A stretch of 64,000 nt of DNA from Blasia pusilla (GCA_050084515.1 CM114275.1:26288001-26352000), one strand, 5' to 3'. Counted from the first letter of the stretch, positions 34,515-47,335 are shown. Program-made: numbers and translations. Notes: generated from the letters alone by a model not told the origin.

Positions 34515-35707
34515 TTTGCAACTCGTCGGATTCCGACGGGTTGTGAACCAGGGAACCAAGGACTGTCGGATTACGATCTGGTTGCAAATTGGGGCTGTGG
34601 TTTGCAACCATAAAAATGAGGGACCAAGGAGCGAGTTTGCAATTTCTCAGATTCAGACAAGTTGCAGTTCTTGGACAAGGTTTGCAACCCATCAAAAATC
34701 GATGGGTTCCAAACCAAAAACTAAGTTTGCGACATGTGGAATTCCGAGAAGTTGCAAACTGATGATTTCCTGCTATTGCAATCCGTCGGTTTTCGATGGG
34801 TTGTTTGTCTGCAGGAAGTGAGTGAAGTTGAAATTTTTTCTTCTCTTGGGCATGTCAGTAATGTTTTCCTGATTGATTTGAATGGTCTTTGATTTTTTTT
34901 CTGTGAACCCGTCGCACGTTGACAGGTTTGAAGCCAAAAATGGAACTTTGATGACTACAGATGTGTACACAAATTCTCGTGTCTTATGATATTTGTAGAC
35001 CAGGTTGACAAAGTTACTACCGAGACTCTCTTGCAACCTTTTTTTAAACCCCATTTGCTGTCATCCATTCAAGAAACTTGTCGGATTTCAACAAGTTGGC
35101 TGCTTGAGTGATTTTCTTTTCCTATTAGTCCAACTTTTCAGGCATTCTGGCAGGCTTCTTCACTTTGACCTCGTTCCCCCATTATCTTCACACCATTCTT
35201 CTCTAACACGTTATTTCTGAGAAGTGTTGGATTCCTACTACCTATCGGATTCCGACAGGTTGCATGACTCAGGTTGATTCCCTTATAATCATTTCATTTT
35301 TTGGGTTTTATATTCTTCATTTGGCTCTTCTGCGTCTTCTTCTTTTGACGTCCACCTGTACACTCTTGAAATCTGCCACAATACTAGCCCAACTCTTCTA
35401 TGCATGCCTACTCTAAGGTGACTCTAGGAACATCTTCTTGATTGATGCCACATCTTGCAACAAGTCTGATTCAAAGAGGTTGCACAGGTTCAAACTTGTC
35501 AGAGGAAACCCTTGGTAACAACTTTGTCTTTTTTTTTCTTTATCTTGCAACCCAATTTGATTATGATGGGTTGGAAGATAAACACAAAAAAGATAGTGCT
35601 TGCAAGCTGTCGAAGTTCGACAGCTTGCAAACGCTTTTATTGATTTTGTTTTCGTTTGCACAATGGTCTTGTCATATCTTCCAACTTGTCAGATTCTGAT
35701 GGGTTGC
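34515..35707. repeat. palindrome copies downstream of the ParB/methyltransferase-like gene
   Basis: Looser scatter of about ten copies 3' of the gene, for example 34518-34544, 34783-34804, 35240-35265, 35605-35630 and 35681-35707. They diverge more than the intron copies. The last one marks the right limit of the family. Confidence 0.75.
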
Positions 35708-36174
35708 AGGGCAGAATGGAATCACTTGTCAAGATCCTTCTTCAAATGGATGTGAAGTTTGCAAAACTTTGGAAGACGGCATGCAAGCTGGGAAGAATGC
35801 TACTATCGTTTGCTCTTGCTCCCCCATTTTCTTCAAAGCATACTTCTGGAATATCTTATTTTCTGAGAGGTTGCAAGCTTAGGTACTGTAATTCCCTTGC
35901 AAAAATGAAATCTTAACACTGTCATTTTTCACAATTTATTACCATAATCTTCAATTCATTCTTTGCAACTCCCAGCCTCGTATCCTTTATTGTAGTCCCG
36001 TCAAAATCACAAGTTAGTCATGACTAGTTGTAAGATTTTCACAAAGTGTTGGGGATGAGAGTGGGAGTCTTGGATAAAGAGAACACTATGGTGTACTTCT
36101 TACTCTCTTTGAAAAATTTCTTGCATTTGAAGTAGGAAAGAAACCTCAAAAATTGAAGAAAGTTTTGAAGAGAG

Positions 36175-36279
36175 TTTAAGGATTTGGTCCTTTTTTTTTA
36201 GAGAGAGACTCTCCAAAAAAAAAGGACGAAACCCTCTCCTCTCTTCCTCTCTTCCTCTCCTCTCTTACTCTCTCGTGCC
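36175..36279 (-). repeat. putative right terminal inverted repeat
   Basis: Contains the pyrimidine complement 'ctctcctctcttcctctctt' and, inside it, a local hairpin (ggtcctttttttt ... aaaaaaaaaggac). It pairs with 22449-22560 in inverted orientation at the outer limits of the palindrome-bearing unit. Confidence 0.4.
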
Positions 36280-36589
36280 AAAATACCAAGCCCCCACATG
36301 ATATCAATATGAAGTTCCCTCAACCTAATTTCTCAATTTTAAGCCTAGAGAAATTTTCATTGTACGATAAACTCAAGCAACTACATGGTGAGTCATTTTG
36401 AAATATACTATAGGTAGTGGTAAGAGCTTTTTTGTTAGATTTATATGTGAGTTTTAGAAATCTTTATATCTCTCTCCCTTACTAATTACAACTATATGTA
36501 TTGGTGATATTCATTTGTATCTTGATGCTACAATTGTTCATTTTTTTTTAATTCCAATTTGTGGAGAAATACCTCAAACACATTTTACT

Positions 36590-37095
36590 TTAGATAGCTA
36601 TGTGAAATTATATAGCTCCAACATTATCAATATAGATGAGTGCTTGATGCTAATACCACACTTGTCATTAATTATAGCCATGAGATTGAATGAGTGCACA
36701 CTTAAGCTTCTACCATAACCTCTACCTTTATTTGATGTGTTACGTGCAAATAGAGCACTCTCTTGGATATTACACAAGCTATTGTTGTCGACAAGACACA
36801 TCTCCTCAATAATTAACAACATGACTAACTCTTGAAAGGTTGGATACTTCTCTCGTAGAGATAGAGGTTAAAAAAAAAACTTATAATATTTTGGAAGGTC
36901 TTCAAGAGTGAACAAAATCAAATCATTATCTTCTACAATCCCTCCAATAATACTCAAGTGATCAAAACTATGTTGAATATTCAAAGCTTTGCGATCCTTT
37001 CCTCACATCATCGATTTTTTTTCCAATTGAATTTTTTCAGCCTTTGTAGATGTTTGGAACAACTTCTCCAATGCATCCTAGGCCTCTTTTGAATG
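36590..37095 (-). mobile_element. Ty1/copia gag fragment
   Basis: On the minus strand: DALEKLFQTSTKAEKIQLEK (about 37085-37020), FDHLSIIGGIVEDNDLILFTL, then LREKYPTFQELVMLLIIEEM and ESALFARNTSNKGRGYG. This is the usual order of copia gag (UBN2-type) domains, with the start of the basic tail. Frameshifts near 36870 and 37015 break it. It ends against a (CA)n microsatellite at 37110. Confidence 0.7.
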
Positions 37096-37108
37096 CATTA
37101 GAGAAGTT

Positions 37109-37233
<125 letters not shown>

Positions 37234-37289
37234 AAGCAATAGGAGGAGGAAACAAGTAGGGAAAGGAAGAGGCTACCTTTAACTAGCAA

Positions 37290-39105
37290 GGTCAAACATT
37301 CCTATGAGCTCTGGTGTGCATCCCCTTCTTGGACATGCCACAACCACAATGAAGCAAGGAATGTGAGGACTACATAGCAAACACAAGCATAAACTATGAA
37401 CCAAAAAAAAAAAAAAAAACAAGCACAATGAAGAAAATAGGAGCACAAACAACCTAGAGTGTAAAAAAAAAAGAGTGAGGAGTGAATAAATCATGAGTCA
37501 AGAAAGATATTGAAGAAATCATGAGTCAAGAAAGCCAGATATAAGTGAGCAAAGTTAAGCCAGATAGTATACAGATTATAGTGTCGAGGTAAAATTTTGG
37601 GCCATGGCCACGAATCTGAGATGGAAAGGGAACAACAAATGGAAACGAGAACTGATCCAAAGGAAAGTAAGTAATTATTTGTAGACTATTGTGTAGATAC
37701 TGTGACATATTATGGACGAGGAACAACATCCCACGCATGTGAGGGACTCAAGATTTGAATTAAGTCACACAAGCTTAAGATGAAAATACAACGGAAGTCA
37801 CATGAGCCTGAGATATTCATATGAGCGTGGGACAATCGCACAAGCTTGAGACGGAAAATATCTACTCTATAACCTCCAATTTGAGGGTTATGAAAGCACC
37901 ACGTAGCATTATGGGACACTTAGATATGCTGTTTGATAAGATAGGAAACTAGGAGATGTACCCAACACACAGAAGTATTTAAAACGGACCCCAATTATAA
38001 AGACCATAGCCACGTAAACTTTGTAAAGAGTCTATCACGAGTGGTCACTATTGGTTGAAGTTTGATGGTTCAATCCTTCTTTCACTCACTGCACATGGGG
38101 ACTTCTAATAACCACATAAGTATTTGCCTTACAAGTAGTCGTTCCACTTTTCATGTTGGTTCACTCCGCCCTTTGCTCAGTATGCATGGCAAGTCTAACT
38201 AACCAAGTAATCACTCACGTTATGTCAAGTCGCTCCAAGTTTTGTGGTTCCGTCCTTCTTTTGCTCGCTAAGTGTGCGTGATGACTTGTGAGTCATTTCC
38301 TTCATGTAGTGAGGGATTTGTGAAGGGCCCTCATAACCAAGTCTATTACATGTCACTTAGTTCCTTAAAGTTTCAACACTAGATCTTGAAACATATTAGG
38401 GCATGTCACTTGGATTGCCTGTAAAGGGGGGATGTCCATATGACGGGTTGTCTGTAGTTCTCAAGTACGGACAGTTGACGGAATGAGACACACAATTTGC
38501 ATAGTCTTGAGGCTGTTACGCTTAGAGTACACATGCATTGAGGTGCATGGGACGTCCTATTAGGGTGGGATGGGTACTTCAGCAACCACCCAATAGAGTG
38601 TCTCATATTACGGGACGTAACTCTTGCAATGTGTTGAGAGCCATTGTTGAGAGCCATTGAGTGTAAGACAAGGACAATGTCTCTCTACGTCATAGGGTAT
38701 GCTATTTTATCCTGTGTCGTGCTTTCCACATGGTGTGAGTTAAATACACATGGTGGAGTGTGTCTCTTCGTCCGGATGTAAGAGGTCAGCATCTACCTCT
38801 TATGGCATCCCCACACCGAACCTGCCATAAAGAAAAGATATGGACATGACATCCACAATTACGAACAAAAGATTGAGACGTCCCATTGTCGAAGAAAAAT
38901 GCTCACCAAAACTAAAACTATTTGAAGCTAGGGATTTCTTGCGAGAGCCACCCTCCGGGCCTTATAGCCTATTATACACTTCTTCTTGATCCTAGTAGAT
39001 AACCAACTAGTTTGAAAAGCCCCATTGGTTAATATTCCATACCATAGCATGCATTTGACACTTCTTTTTTTCTCTTTAGGAGTTTTTAATTAATCTTCCG
39101 GCTCT
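37290..39105. other. non-coding stretch, nothing recognised
   Basis: Mixed AT-rich sequence with poly-A runs at 37401-37419 and a short duplication (gttgagagccattg, 38635-38660). No ORF with a family signature was seen. Confidence 0.4.
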
Positions 39106-39112
39106 ACATTAT

Positions 39113-39200
39113 TATTGGAGAGTGCATTATTGATTTGTCACACATTTTTACATTTCCCCCTTTTGTGGGCAGCAAATTTGAGCACAAGAGAGTGCGAGTG
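39113..39200 (+). mobile_element. Helitron 5' end fragment
   Basis: Starts 'tctacattattattggagag' then 'tgcattattgatttg', matching the 5' terminus of the short Helitrons at 49763, 55098 and 62721. No 3' end was found. Confidence 0.4.
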
Positions 39201-39229
39201 CGTTGGTTGCCATGAGTTTTGTGTCATTG

Positions 39230-40730
39230 TCTCATACTTGACATGAGGCGAGCTGTGGCTCGCCACCTAACTAAGAAATGCGAATCTCATAGCGGTTAGA
39301 TTCCAAAGCGCTAGCGAATGCGCTGTAACAGCACACGATTCGGCAAATTTGCCTTCGCCTCAGACATCGCAGCATTCAATCTCACTTTTCTCTAATCGAT
39401 GGAGATTAAATAACTACGATGACAAAGCGGTGGCACTGCGACCGGTGTGAGCTGTCTGTTGACCTCCTCAGTCTTCCTCCTCTCGCGCATCTAAACAGTC
39501 TTCTGATTGCCCTTTGCAAATTTGCAAACTGACATGCGTGTACGGGTTAGGCGGTCTACGTTGAAAATCTCCCGCATTAGAAATCTGTGCTTTCTCGGAT
39601 TCCCCTGTGCAAATCTAGACTCCAACAGTACTACGGTTTGCGTCGCCAGGTTTGACTCGTGAGGTATACTAGATCTTCAGACTGCCTTCTGCCATGGTCC
39701 TACAGCTCGCGTCGTCAGGTCCGACTTCCTCTGGCATCTGTGATCTCCTGCTTCCTTCCAGGCTACCGTCCAAGCTCAGGCATTTAAATTTTGGTAGGAT
39801 TCACGGTCTGGAGTACTTTGATTTCTCCTGTTGGAACTGAAGCCCTCTCGGTCATCCAAGGTGCATCCACAGTTCCTGCGATGTAGAAGAAAGTGGTATG
39901 CTGCGGTGCCGAGGCCGAGACTGTCTCGTCTTCTATGATTCAATGGGAGGGGAGACTAGGGCAGGAAGTTTGGTTAGCGTGGAATCGGAAGGCAGTTTTC
40001 ACATATCCGCATTCGATCCGAAATTGGAACTACGCATTCCACTGACATATTCCCTTTGGCGCTAGGCTGGTCGGTACGAAGAGATTGTGCAAATGGAAAT
40101 GATGCTCGTGGAATCCACTCTCGCATCGAGGGGCGTGGTTGAGTATTATGCTCTTGCCGTGGTAACATGGACATATCTCTGTCCAGGGAAGGTATCGTCG
40201 GCTGCATGCAGTGTGAAAGGAAAGAGCCTCCAACCGATCAGGAGTAAGAAAGGAGCCAAGTGCCGAGGATTCAATGCAGCGTCGCTTCTCCAATACGCTG
40301 CCAAATCCTCGTGGCGGCACCAAAGAAAAAGTGGGAATAAACTATGCACAAAATCCAAACGCTCGTGTCTCTGCCCCAACTCCGGGCTAGGGTCATTGGT
40401 AAAGTGAAAGAGATAGAAACAGATCAGACTCGAGAGGTGTGCGAGTCCAATAGAGTTTTTCAACTTTATTCCCAGAACATGATATGGCGGCATCCATTGC
40501 TGAAGTAAGAGTTGTAGACATGATATGGGCTTGTTGATCTCAAAACAAATGACACAATGCCTATACTTGTTCTTGAAACACTTGCCGACTAAATCTCCTC
40601 GCGATAGAAACTTCCTCCACAATGAGGAGAGAAATTATCTGCTGCCCATGGCAGTAATCTACCTACCTAAACACACAACATCTATTCTGAGAACTCGACG
40701 GTTACTCAAAACTGCAAACAATTGATCTGC
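39230..40730. other. gene-poor stretch 3' of the CJD1-like gene
   Basis: More GC-balanced than neighbouring TE DNA. The part nearest 40730 is probably 3' UTR of the minus-strand CJD1-like gene. No exon was recognised on either strand in 39230-40500. Confidence 0.35.
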
Positions 40731-43700
40731 TTAGCGCAAGAACGATCCCGTAACGAACAGCAGCACAGACGACGCGATTGTCACAAACAGCTCCTGCAAA
40801 AGTCACAGGCGACACAGTGAAGAGTGATCAGATTTTCCTCACAAGAGCTGAGAACTCTGGTACGCACAGAGGACTTCAAAAGAAACGTTACGTGAAGTGT
40901 ACTCTAACATGACCTCAAGCACACTAGACCAGCAGCTGTTGGTAGGCTCACAATTGGAATTCATCACAAGTTGAAGTTACCAATCAAATCTATACAACTC
41001 GGTTAACGAACCTGGCTATTGATTAGAGCTCGAGGAATGTAGAGGCCTAGGAGCTCATATCCATTCAATATCCCAGTGAATGCCTGCAGGGCGAACGAAG
41101 TGTCCAATTACACGTCAAGAATGGGACTCGGCCTTACCTTCACAAGACTGTCTAGATAGGCGCAGCATACATCTTGGATACTATTAACAAGATGAGGGGA
41201 CCTAAATATCCAATATCCCTACGAAAGCATTTGTGTAAGTCAGCTAGAAGGTCTACATCCATAACCATTGACTTCCCATGGTCGCCTAGAAGCACAAGGG
41301 GCTAAGCTGCAGGAGCCAATCAAATTATATTTTACGGGGACCGGCGACAGCATCTCACAACGAGGTGGATCATTACCAAAGACGAAATCGCCACACAGCC
41401 GAAGCAGAGGGCCAGAGTCCTTAGAAGCCTCTTTCCATTTTGCTGTCGTCTCTTTGGTTCTTCATCTTCCTATCAATTCAGACAATTCTAGATGTCATCT
41501 CTATCAGACACATTCCCAGAATGGATCGTGAAAGCTTGCTCCGGCAAGATAATTCACCCAGAGGTAAATGTCAGTCATCATCAAACATACCTAAGGAATA
41601 TCACAAGTAGGAGAAGACATTAGATTCCTGTAGTCAGTTAACCAACACTGACAGATAGGTTGGAATTCGACTATCCCATCATTGAAAATGCTGATTGAAA
41701 ATCGGAACCGTACTTCACTGAACGAACTTGTGGGGGGTTCGAACTCTTTGAGTTTCATAAAGACTCGAAATGCATATCCGAATATCAAAAATTGTAAGGG
41801 CTTCCACTCTGCTGCTTGTGATACGTATATCCATACAGCCTGAAATGACAGAAAGATCACAATGAGTATTTCAGAGAGTCCTCAATATTTCATCCACTTC
41901 CTCTCCAACCTTGCCAGGTCTTTTGACTGAACCTTGCGACTGTATGCTGAAAATGAATAATCACATTCCTAGGAACTGTGAAGAAACTCACGATCAAAGT
42001 GGACCCAGCCAAGTTGATAAGTACTTCATTTTTTGGACTCTTTGCAACCCTGCACATGAGAATACAATCAGCTCATTGTAGTCTATTGTGGCCATTTAAT
42101 AAAGATTGCTTGTGCAAAAGATCCATGGATACCTTTCAAAGTAATGCAACTAAGGTTATGCCAGGAATGTTGTGTATTCCTGGTAAAGGTTCACGAGTGC
42201 AGGTGTAGGACGGTATCTTCCCACATCCATTCTTTTCTAGTATTAATTTCATCTCATAACATATCCTTTCACATAACATGGCGTACAGGCAGAGAGTTTA
42301 CAAGGATTCATAATCCTCTTATGTGTCATCAAGACCATTGAAACTGATGTGTGGACACTCTTATTGAATGCGACACTTATTGTAGTAATAGACAGAAAAA
42401 AAATGTACAACCCATGGGAATGTGGACATCCTCCTCATCAAGAATTTCTTATTTCACTTCTGCAATAGCTTCCTAGTCAAAAACGAGGCTGAAACAAAAC
42501 TACAGGCAAAAGTGAGATCCGAAAAAAAGGGCTGAGGAAACGGTGATGAAAGGGTTGGATCAAAGAGAATGAAAGGCTAAATTATTCTTTTAGGGAAGAG
42601 AGTTGCTACAATCTCCACATACTGTAATGTTCCAATAAAGGAAAGCTGAACTGGAGTTTTGGTGTGGGAAGTGCTACAACGTAGGAAAAAGTAATCTCCA
42701 TCTTACGGTGAAAAGTCCCAAGACGACTACCACTAAGGAAACTGAATTCCTTATACCTTCCAGCCAATAGACAATTAATGGAGGAGCCCTCAAAAAGACT
42801 GTAAAGAGCACACAAACTGAGTGAGGTCACAGAAAGAGAAATGAGTTACTGTACTTTGGACCCCATGGAAACAGAACCTGCTTGTCAGCGTACTTGATCT
42901 CCTTTGATACCTGAGAACAATTGCAAGACCAAATACATGACATGGTCACACTTGCCTGTCTGGTGTATTGATTATAAATTACTGTCATGCTAGTTCACGA
43001 GTACAGATTGGAGTCTCTAATAAATGTAGAATGTGACAGACTATCAGACTTAGTGACAAGTATTGTGATCAGACATAGAAGTGCCTAATTTTCAGCATTG
43101 GAACAAACAAAAAATGACAGTTGTATGAACAATCAAGTTCATACACTGTGGTACTGTGTTCATCCTTACTTGAGGTCGTTTTCTATAATATGCTTGTATA
43201 TGACAGAAGGCAAACGTTTAATCTGGTCCAAAGCTGAAAGGTACTGCTCTTACACACATTTGTCTTGACAATGCACAAGTATAGGGTAAGAGTGGAAAAC
43301 CCCTAAGAGGAAATTTGGTACCAAGCATTTTATTTTGTTACTCTGCCTTCTATTCTCCTTCGTAAGATGGTCAAATGTGTTTCATTGGATTGTAGTGATT
43401 CTACACGGTCTGATTGAGGAGAAGAATTACCTCAAAATCACCAAAGGTACGTCCCATCTTCCTATTCGCAAGTTGAGACATCAGCAACTTGTCATATGCT
43501 CTCTCATACTGTGGACAAACCAAGGAGAGAATTTGAATTACTCTGTCACTACAGACCAACGTCCGTACAGTGCATATGACAGCAAAATGAAATCTAACTG
43601 AGTGACTCCAACTCTTCACCCCGTGCACACTAAAGATGCAAGCCCTGATTTCCAAGCACTCCACTCTTCTTGAACCAGCAGAGTGACATATCTTTCCAAA

Positions 43701-45100
43701 GGAAACACTAGTATGATGAACACTTTTGCACCAAAAGCAACTACTCTGGTACAAAACATATTTTGACAACTAAAAAGCAAAGAAGATGCGGAACTTGAAT
43801 TTGGATACACAATAGACCTACTCGGGCCATGGCCAACTCATCACCCCTCCTTTCCGCATCTCTGGATTTCTTGCTGTAGACAGACTTGATTGTGTCAAAT
43901 TTGTCGAATGGAGTTACGCCAAGCACCTGCATCAAAGTCGAAACATATCAAAACTATCACCACCACAAACACGTCACCAAAAAAAAGGCACTCGGCATTT
44001 TGAGCAAAGTCGATAAAGACGCATTTATTAGCCAAATTCCCTGATAACACCTGACCCCGAGTAACACCACCAGTGAACACACAACTCTGTACCTTGTCAA
44101 ATTCCTCAGTCACTGCACAAATCTACTAAGAGCCTCTTCCACCACCTCCTAAACTCACATGCCAGCCAACGGTGTTCTGAACTGGTTCAGAGCAGCAGAA
44201 TCCTGGCCAAGCAGATACGCTCAGACTCTTCAGGCTACATGTGTCGACAGGCACAAGTCGACATAAGCTCCTGTCGAAAGCATGTAAAGACTTCCACATT
44301 GCAAAATTAAGGATCAAAAACTATGTTTACCGAGGAACTGACGAAACCCCCACGTTACAGTCTGGGCGACCTTTTGGAGAAACCGACTGAAACTTTATGA
44401 GTACCTGATAGGGACTCTCATCTGAACCTGAGGGCTGGTCCCCGCCAGAGGTAGCACCAGCTGCGCTGCAGTTTACCATCGGCCGTCCACTTTCCACCCT
44501 TCTCCCTCTGCCCACACACACAGAAAATCGGAACAGCAGCAAATGTTGAGCAAGGCAATCCAATCATCTGCCCGCGAAGAGACCGATGACAGGCCGGTAA
44601 CATAGATCAGCAAAATCCGTCGCACCGCTTGCTTTCATACCCGCGGTAACCGGAAGGACCAAGATCCATGGATGAATTCCGACGGCAGGATGGTACTCAG
44701 AGCAAGTCCCGTAGGAGAAAACAGACACAATGCGAATTTGGGTAATCTTTCCAACGGCCTCGGCAAGCCTAGAATAGGCGGCACATTTCACGGCTGCAAC
44801 CCCTTCATCACCAGCAACATTTGGTGCCGATACTCGGCCCGCCTTAAACCCCAGCCAACAAGCGGTGCATCTTCCAACACAGGCGACTCAAGAAAAAGGC
44901 CCTAGGGTTTGGGGTTTATCGAAATGCATCCACCTTCTGTATTCGCTATACAACGGGCTCCGTCGCTGCTGAATCCCAACGAGGGTTCCATCCTTGAACC
45001 ACGAAGCTTGCGCACGCAACTGCCGCCATCCTCCGGCGCGCGACACCAATGGTGCCACCGCGCAAGAGCAAGAGTGTGCAGCAACAGATGCCATGGCCAT
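40731..45100 (-). CDS. CJD1-like: CJD1-like chloroplast membrane protein with J-like domain
   Basis: Ten exons on the minus strand, nine placed exactly with consistent phase: 44507-44405, 43926-43822, 43508-43431, 42910-42855, 42049-41992, 41839-41714, 41442-41377, 41083-41012 and 40793-40731. Exon 1 starts at ATG 45100; its donor is one of two candidates near 44985-44960. The protein has about 285 residues. A transit-peptide-like N terminus rich in Ala/Ser/Arg (MAMASVAAHSCSCAVAPLVS) is followed by a J-like domain without HPD (SPYQVLGVTPFDKF, ERAYDKLLMSQLANRKMG), then VSKEIKYADKQVLFPWGPK and three hydrophobic segments (INLAGSTLIAVWIYVS, LRTLALCFGCVAISSLAFTG, LFVTIASSVLLFVTGSFLR). This is the layout of chloroplast J-like domain proteins (CJD1/CPP1-like), which sit in plastid membranes. 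CJD1 affects chloroplast lipid composition in Arabidopsis. All splice sites identified are GT-AG. Confidence 0.85.
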
Positions 45101-45479
45101 TGACGCCCCTGACCCGCCCTCCGAATTCTCACAAACTCCAAGTCTACCTACCTGTACACCATAATTCCCCAAACCCGCGACCAAACCTGCACGGCACTGC
45201 GACCGTAGCAGCAACCGCAAATGCAAAGGACTCTGAAGATAATCGCGCGCACTCCGCCTCCTGATTCCGCACGCTCGAATTCTCCTCCTTGGCACCGGAG
45301 CCCGAGCGTCGCCGGGGGTTTTAGTGCGGAACTGGACGCCGCAGAATGTGAGTGTCGGCTCGCACACACAGGGCGAGGGCGACGAATGCACCATGAGAAC
45401 CGAAGGGCGCGTTATCCATAAAAGTTGCTCACCATCCACTTTTGCGCGACATAAGGACACCACGGGTGACATGAAATCT

Positions 45480-46065
45480 TGGAATAAACTTTTTTTTATC
45501 AGTTCTTCCGTCGAGTTTTCCTTTCTTCATTCTACAAGTTTTAGATTATCCACTTGTCCTACAGTTTTAGATTTTTTTTCCCATCTAGATTATCCATATG
45601 TATCCATAATTACTTTCTTCTCCACCCTATAAGAGGTCGCATATTGGTTGAGTTTTTTTTTCTTCATTAAATTTAATTCCGTCTTGTTGGCATATGTCAA
45701 CGCCAGGAAAGCCTCAAAGGAGAGGGTGTTGAGGGGAAGAGGAGGGATTCTCTAAACCCATCCTCCGTTAATAGTACGGATGTGCTAAGCTCAGTGTATA
45801 GAGCAAATCTCCATGTCCCGTGCCGTGGAAGGTTTTCTTTTCGAATTGTTAGTTAGTTCCACTAATGTTTTAGAATTGAAAAAAAAAATCTTGCCACCGG
45901 TCTAAGTTTTCTTGATGTCCCCATGCCATGGGTTTGTAACTAGTGTGCGGCCCTTTGAAATGGATGGTGGGAGAAAGCAGCTAATAAGCACACGGAGGAC
46001 ACATGGACAGTCTAGATGGTGAGGGAAAATATGATGAATACCTGAAGGAGCCCTAAAGGTAGTTC
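45480..46065. other. non-coding stretch upstream of the CJD1-like gene
   Basis: AT-rich, with poly-T and poly-A runs. It contains no recognisable gene. The part next to 45400 presumably holds the CJD1-like promoter. Confidence 0.4.
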
Positions 46066-46074
46066 TAGTATCCC

Positions 46075-46341
46075 ACTAGTACGAGATCATTGTGTTCCTA
46101 GTATATGACATACTAGTGTCTCTATGACATACTACTAGTGTAAACCCTTCAACACGCGTTTAAATTATCTCTCACAAATAATTTTTAAATTTTCAAGTTT
46201 TATTTTGAATTAATTTCGAATGATCTTATTGATTTAGACACAGCAAACGATTTTATCGACAAAATGTACCAAGCATCAAGTGGAAAGATGTTTGCAAAAT
46301 GAACAGTGTAAACATAAAGGGCACTCTCCAATAATAATATA
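46075..46341 (-). mobile_element. non-autonomous Helitron, diverged copy of the 7175-7347 element
   Basis: The right end 'ggcactctccaataataata' is the reverse complement of a Helitron 5' terminus. The interior (gatcttattgatttagacac ... cagcaaacgatt) matches 7244-7270. A CTAG at 46075-46078 or at about 46135 could be the 3' terminus. Confidence 0.5.
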
Positions 46342-46374
46342 AATGTAAGAATCTCAGTAAAACGTTAACTTGAC

Positions 46375-47000
46375 GCAAAGATCCATATTGCACAAAGTTT
46401 GGCCTTGGGACTTATGGATAGTCATAGCAAAAGGTAGTGAAATAGGAAATTGAAACCTCAGCAAATCTAACGATAAAAAAAATTTCCAACATAATCCCAG
46501 GGAAACTCGGAATAAAATTTTGATCCCCAATATTATTCCTTCTCATGTTTTCCACATCAACAATCATTCACGAGAGTCTAGGAACAACCAATTGAGTGTG
46601 ATTTTCTTATTCCTTAAAACCACTCACATTTTGCAATAGCATGATGAAAGTACCAATTTTCAAGATAAGACAACATGGAGGAAAACCAAAATGGAGACAT
46701 CTATTCAAGAAATCAGTAGGATAAATACCTTCGTCACAGAAGTAGTCATAACCTAGATATATATGTTCTAACTTGAAACATTCCTGAAATATCAAATGGA
46801 GAAGAAGCAGATATGGATGGATAATGTCTCTCTATTGCAGCACGACATGACTTTGTTATTAATATCATCAAAATCTTAATTTTCTTAGAGCCAAAATAGT
46901 AAAATTCCTCTTGAAATCGATGTCAAAAAACCTCTAAGAATGGTTCCAATATATTGTGTCAATAAGATCCCTAATATTGTCAATAATATATATCACATCA
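46375..47000 (-). pseudogene. Helitron PIF1-like helicase C-terminal remnant
   Basis: On the minus strand: YPTDFLNRCLHFGFPPCCLI then LKIGTFIMLLQNV (about 46770-46625), and further on ISLPFAMTIHKSQGQTL (about 46450-46400). These are conserved late motifs of the PIF1-type helicase carried by autonomous Helitrons (the second is the 'INKSQGQT' box). Stops and frameshifts break it. Its position next to Helitron ends fits a decayed autonomous copy. Confidence 0.75.
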
Positions 47001-47335
47001 ATCATTCAATCATATCTTTTTATGAATAAAGGTGATGTGGAATGCGATCTTCTCTCACCTTCAACGCCTATTCATCAAAAGCTATTTGATCAAGACGAGT
47101 AGTACATTCCAAAGATTGCCCTCTCATGTCATGTTGGTTGCATGTAACAAATTTGTATCGGTGAATGATCGAAAAAGGTGGAAACAAAACATCTCTGTTT
47201 GAGAGACTCTGAGATATGAGGGGAGTGGGGGATAGTGACACTTCATCCAGCCGCAAGGTCTACATGTGAGCTTGGGAGATTCATACATTACACCCACAAA
47301 ATGAGAGATTCATTTGATGGGTTGGGTCCATATTG

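Larger units (their letters stand above)
22448..36280. mobile_element. composite Mutator-like DNA transposon carrying a transposase, a ParB/methyltransferase-like gene and palindrome arrays
   Basis: Four observations delimit the unit. A MULE-type transposase gene runs leftward (27291 to 22876) and a second multi-exon gene runs rightward (about 28165 to 34037), diverging from one intergenic region. A 27-bp palindrome family occurs only between 22672 and 35707, in introns, the intergenic region and the 3' flanks of both genes. The outer edges carry GA-rich segments in inverted orientation: 22449-22560 and, reverse complemented, 36175-36279. They share a core of about 22 bp (GGAAGAGAGGAAGAGAGGAG plus AG) followed by a T-run and a GAGAGT-like segment. 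This looks like an imperfect TIR of about 100 bp, though low complexity weakens the point. No target-site duplication was found. Both genes contain in-frame stops or frameshifts, so this copy is probably not autonomous. Confidence 0.6.

Noticed and set aside
24430-35707. Palindrome clusters as a CRISPR array
   Set aside because: Units are palindromic, diverged, unevenly spaced and in a eukaryotic transposon, with spacers not unique in length. There are no cas genes.
40146-40622. 158-codon minus-strand frame near 40.1-40.6 kb
   Set aside because: No domain or splice context. It lies 3' of the CJD1-like stop codon and reads like non-coding DNA.
44888-45472. A 194-codon frame starting at 45472
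   Set aside because: Only its C-terminal part from 45100 fits a transit peptide. The upstream part lacks family similarity and is likely 5' UTR or promoter.
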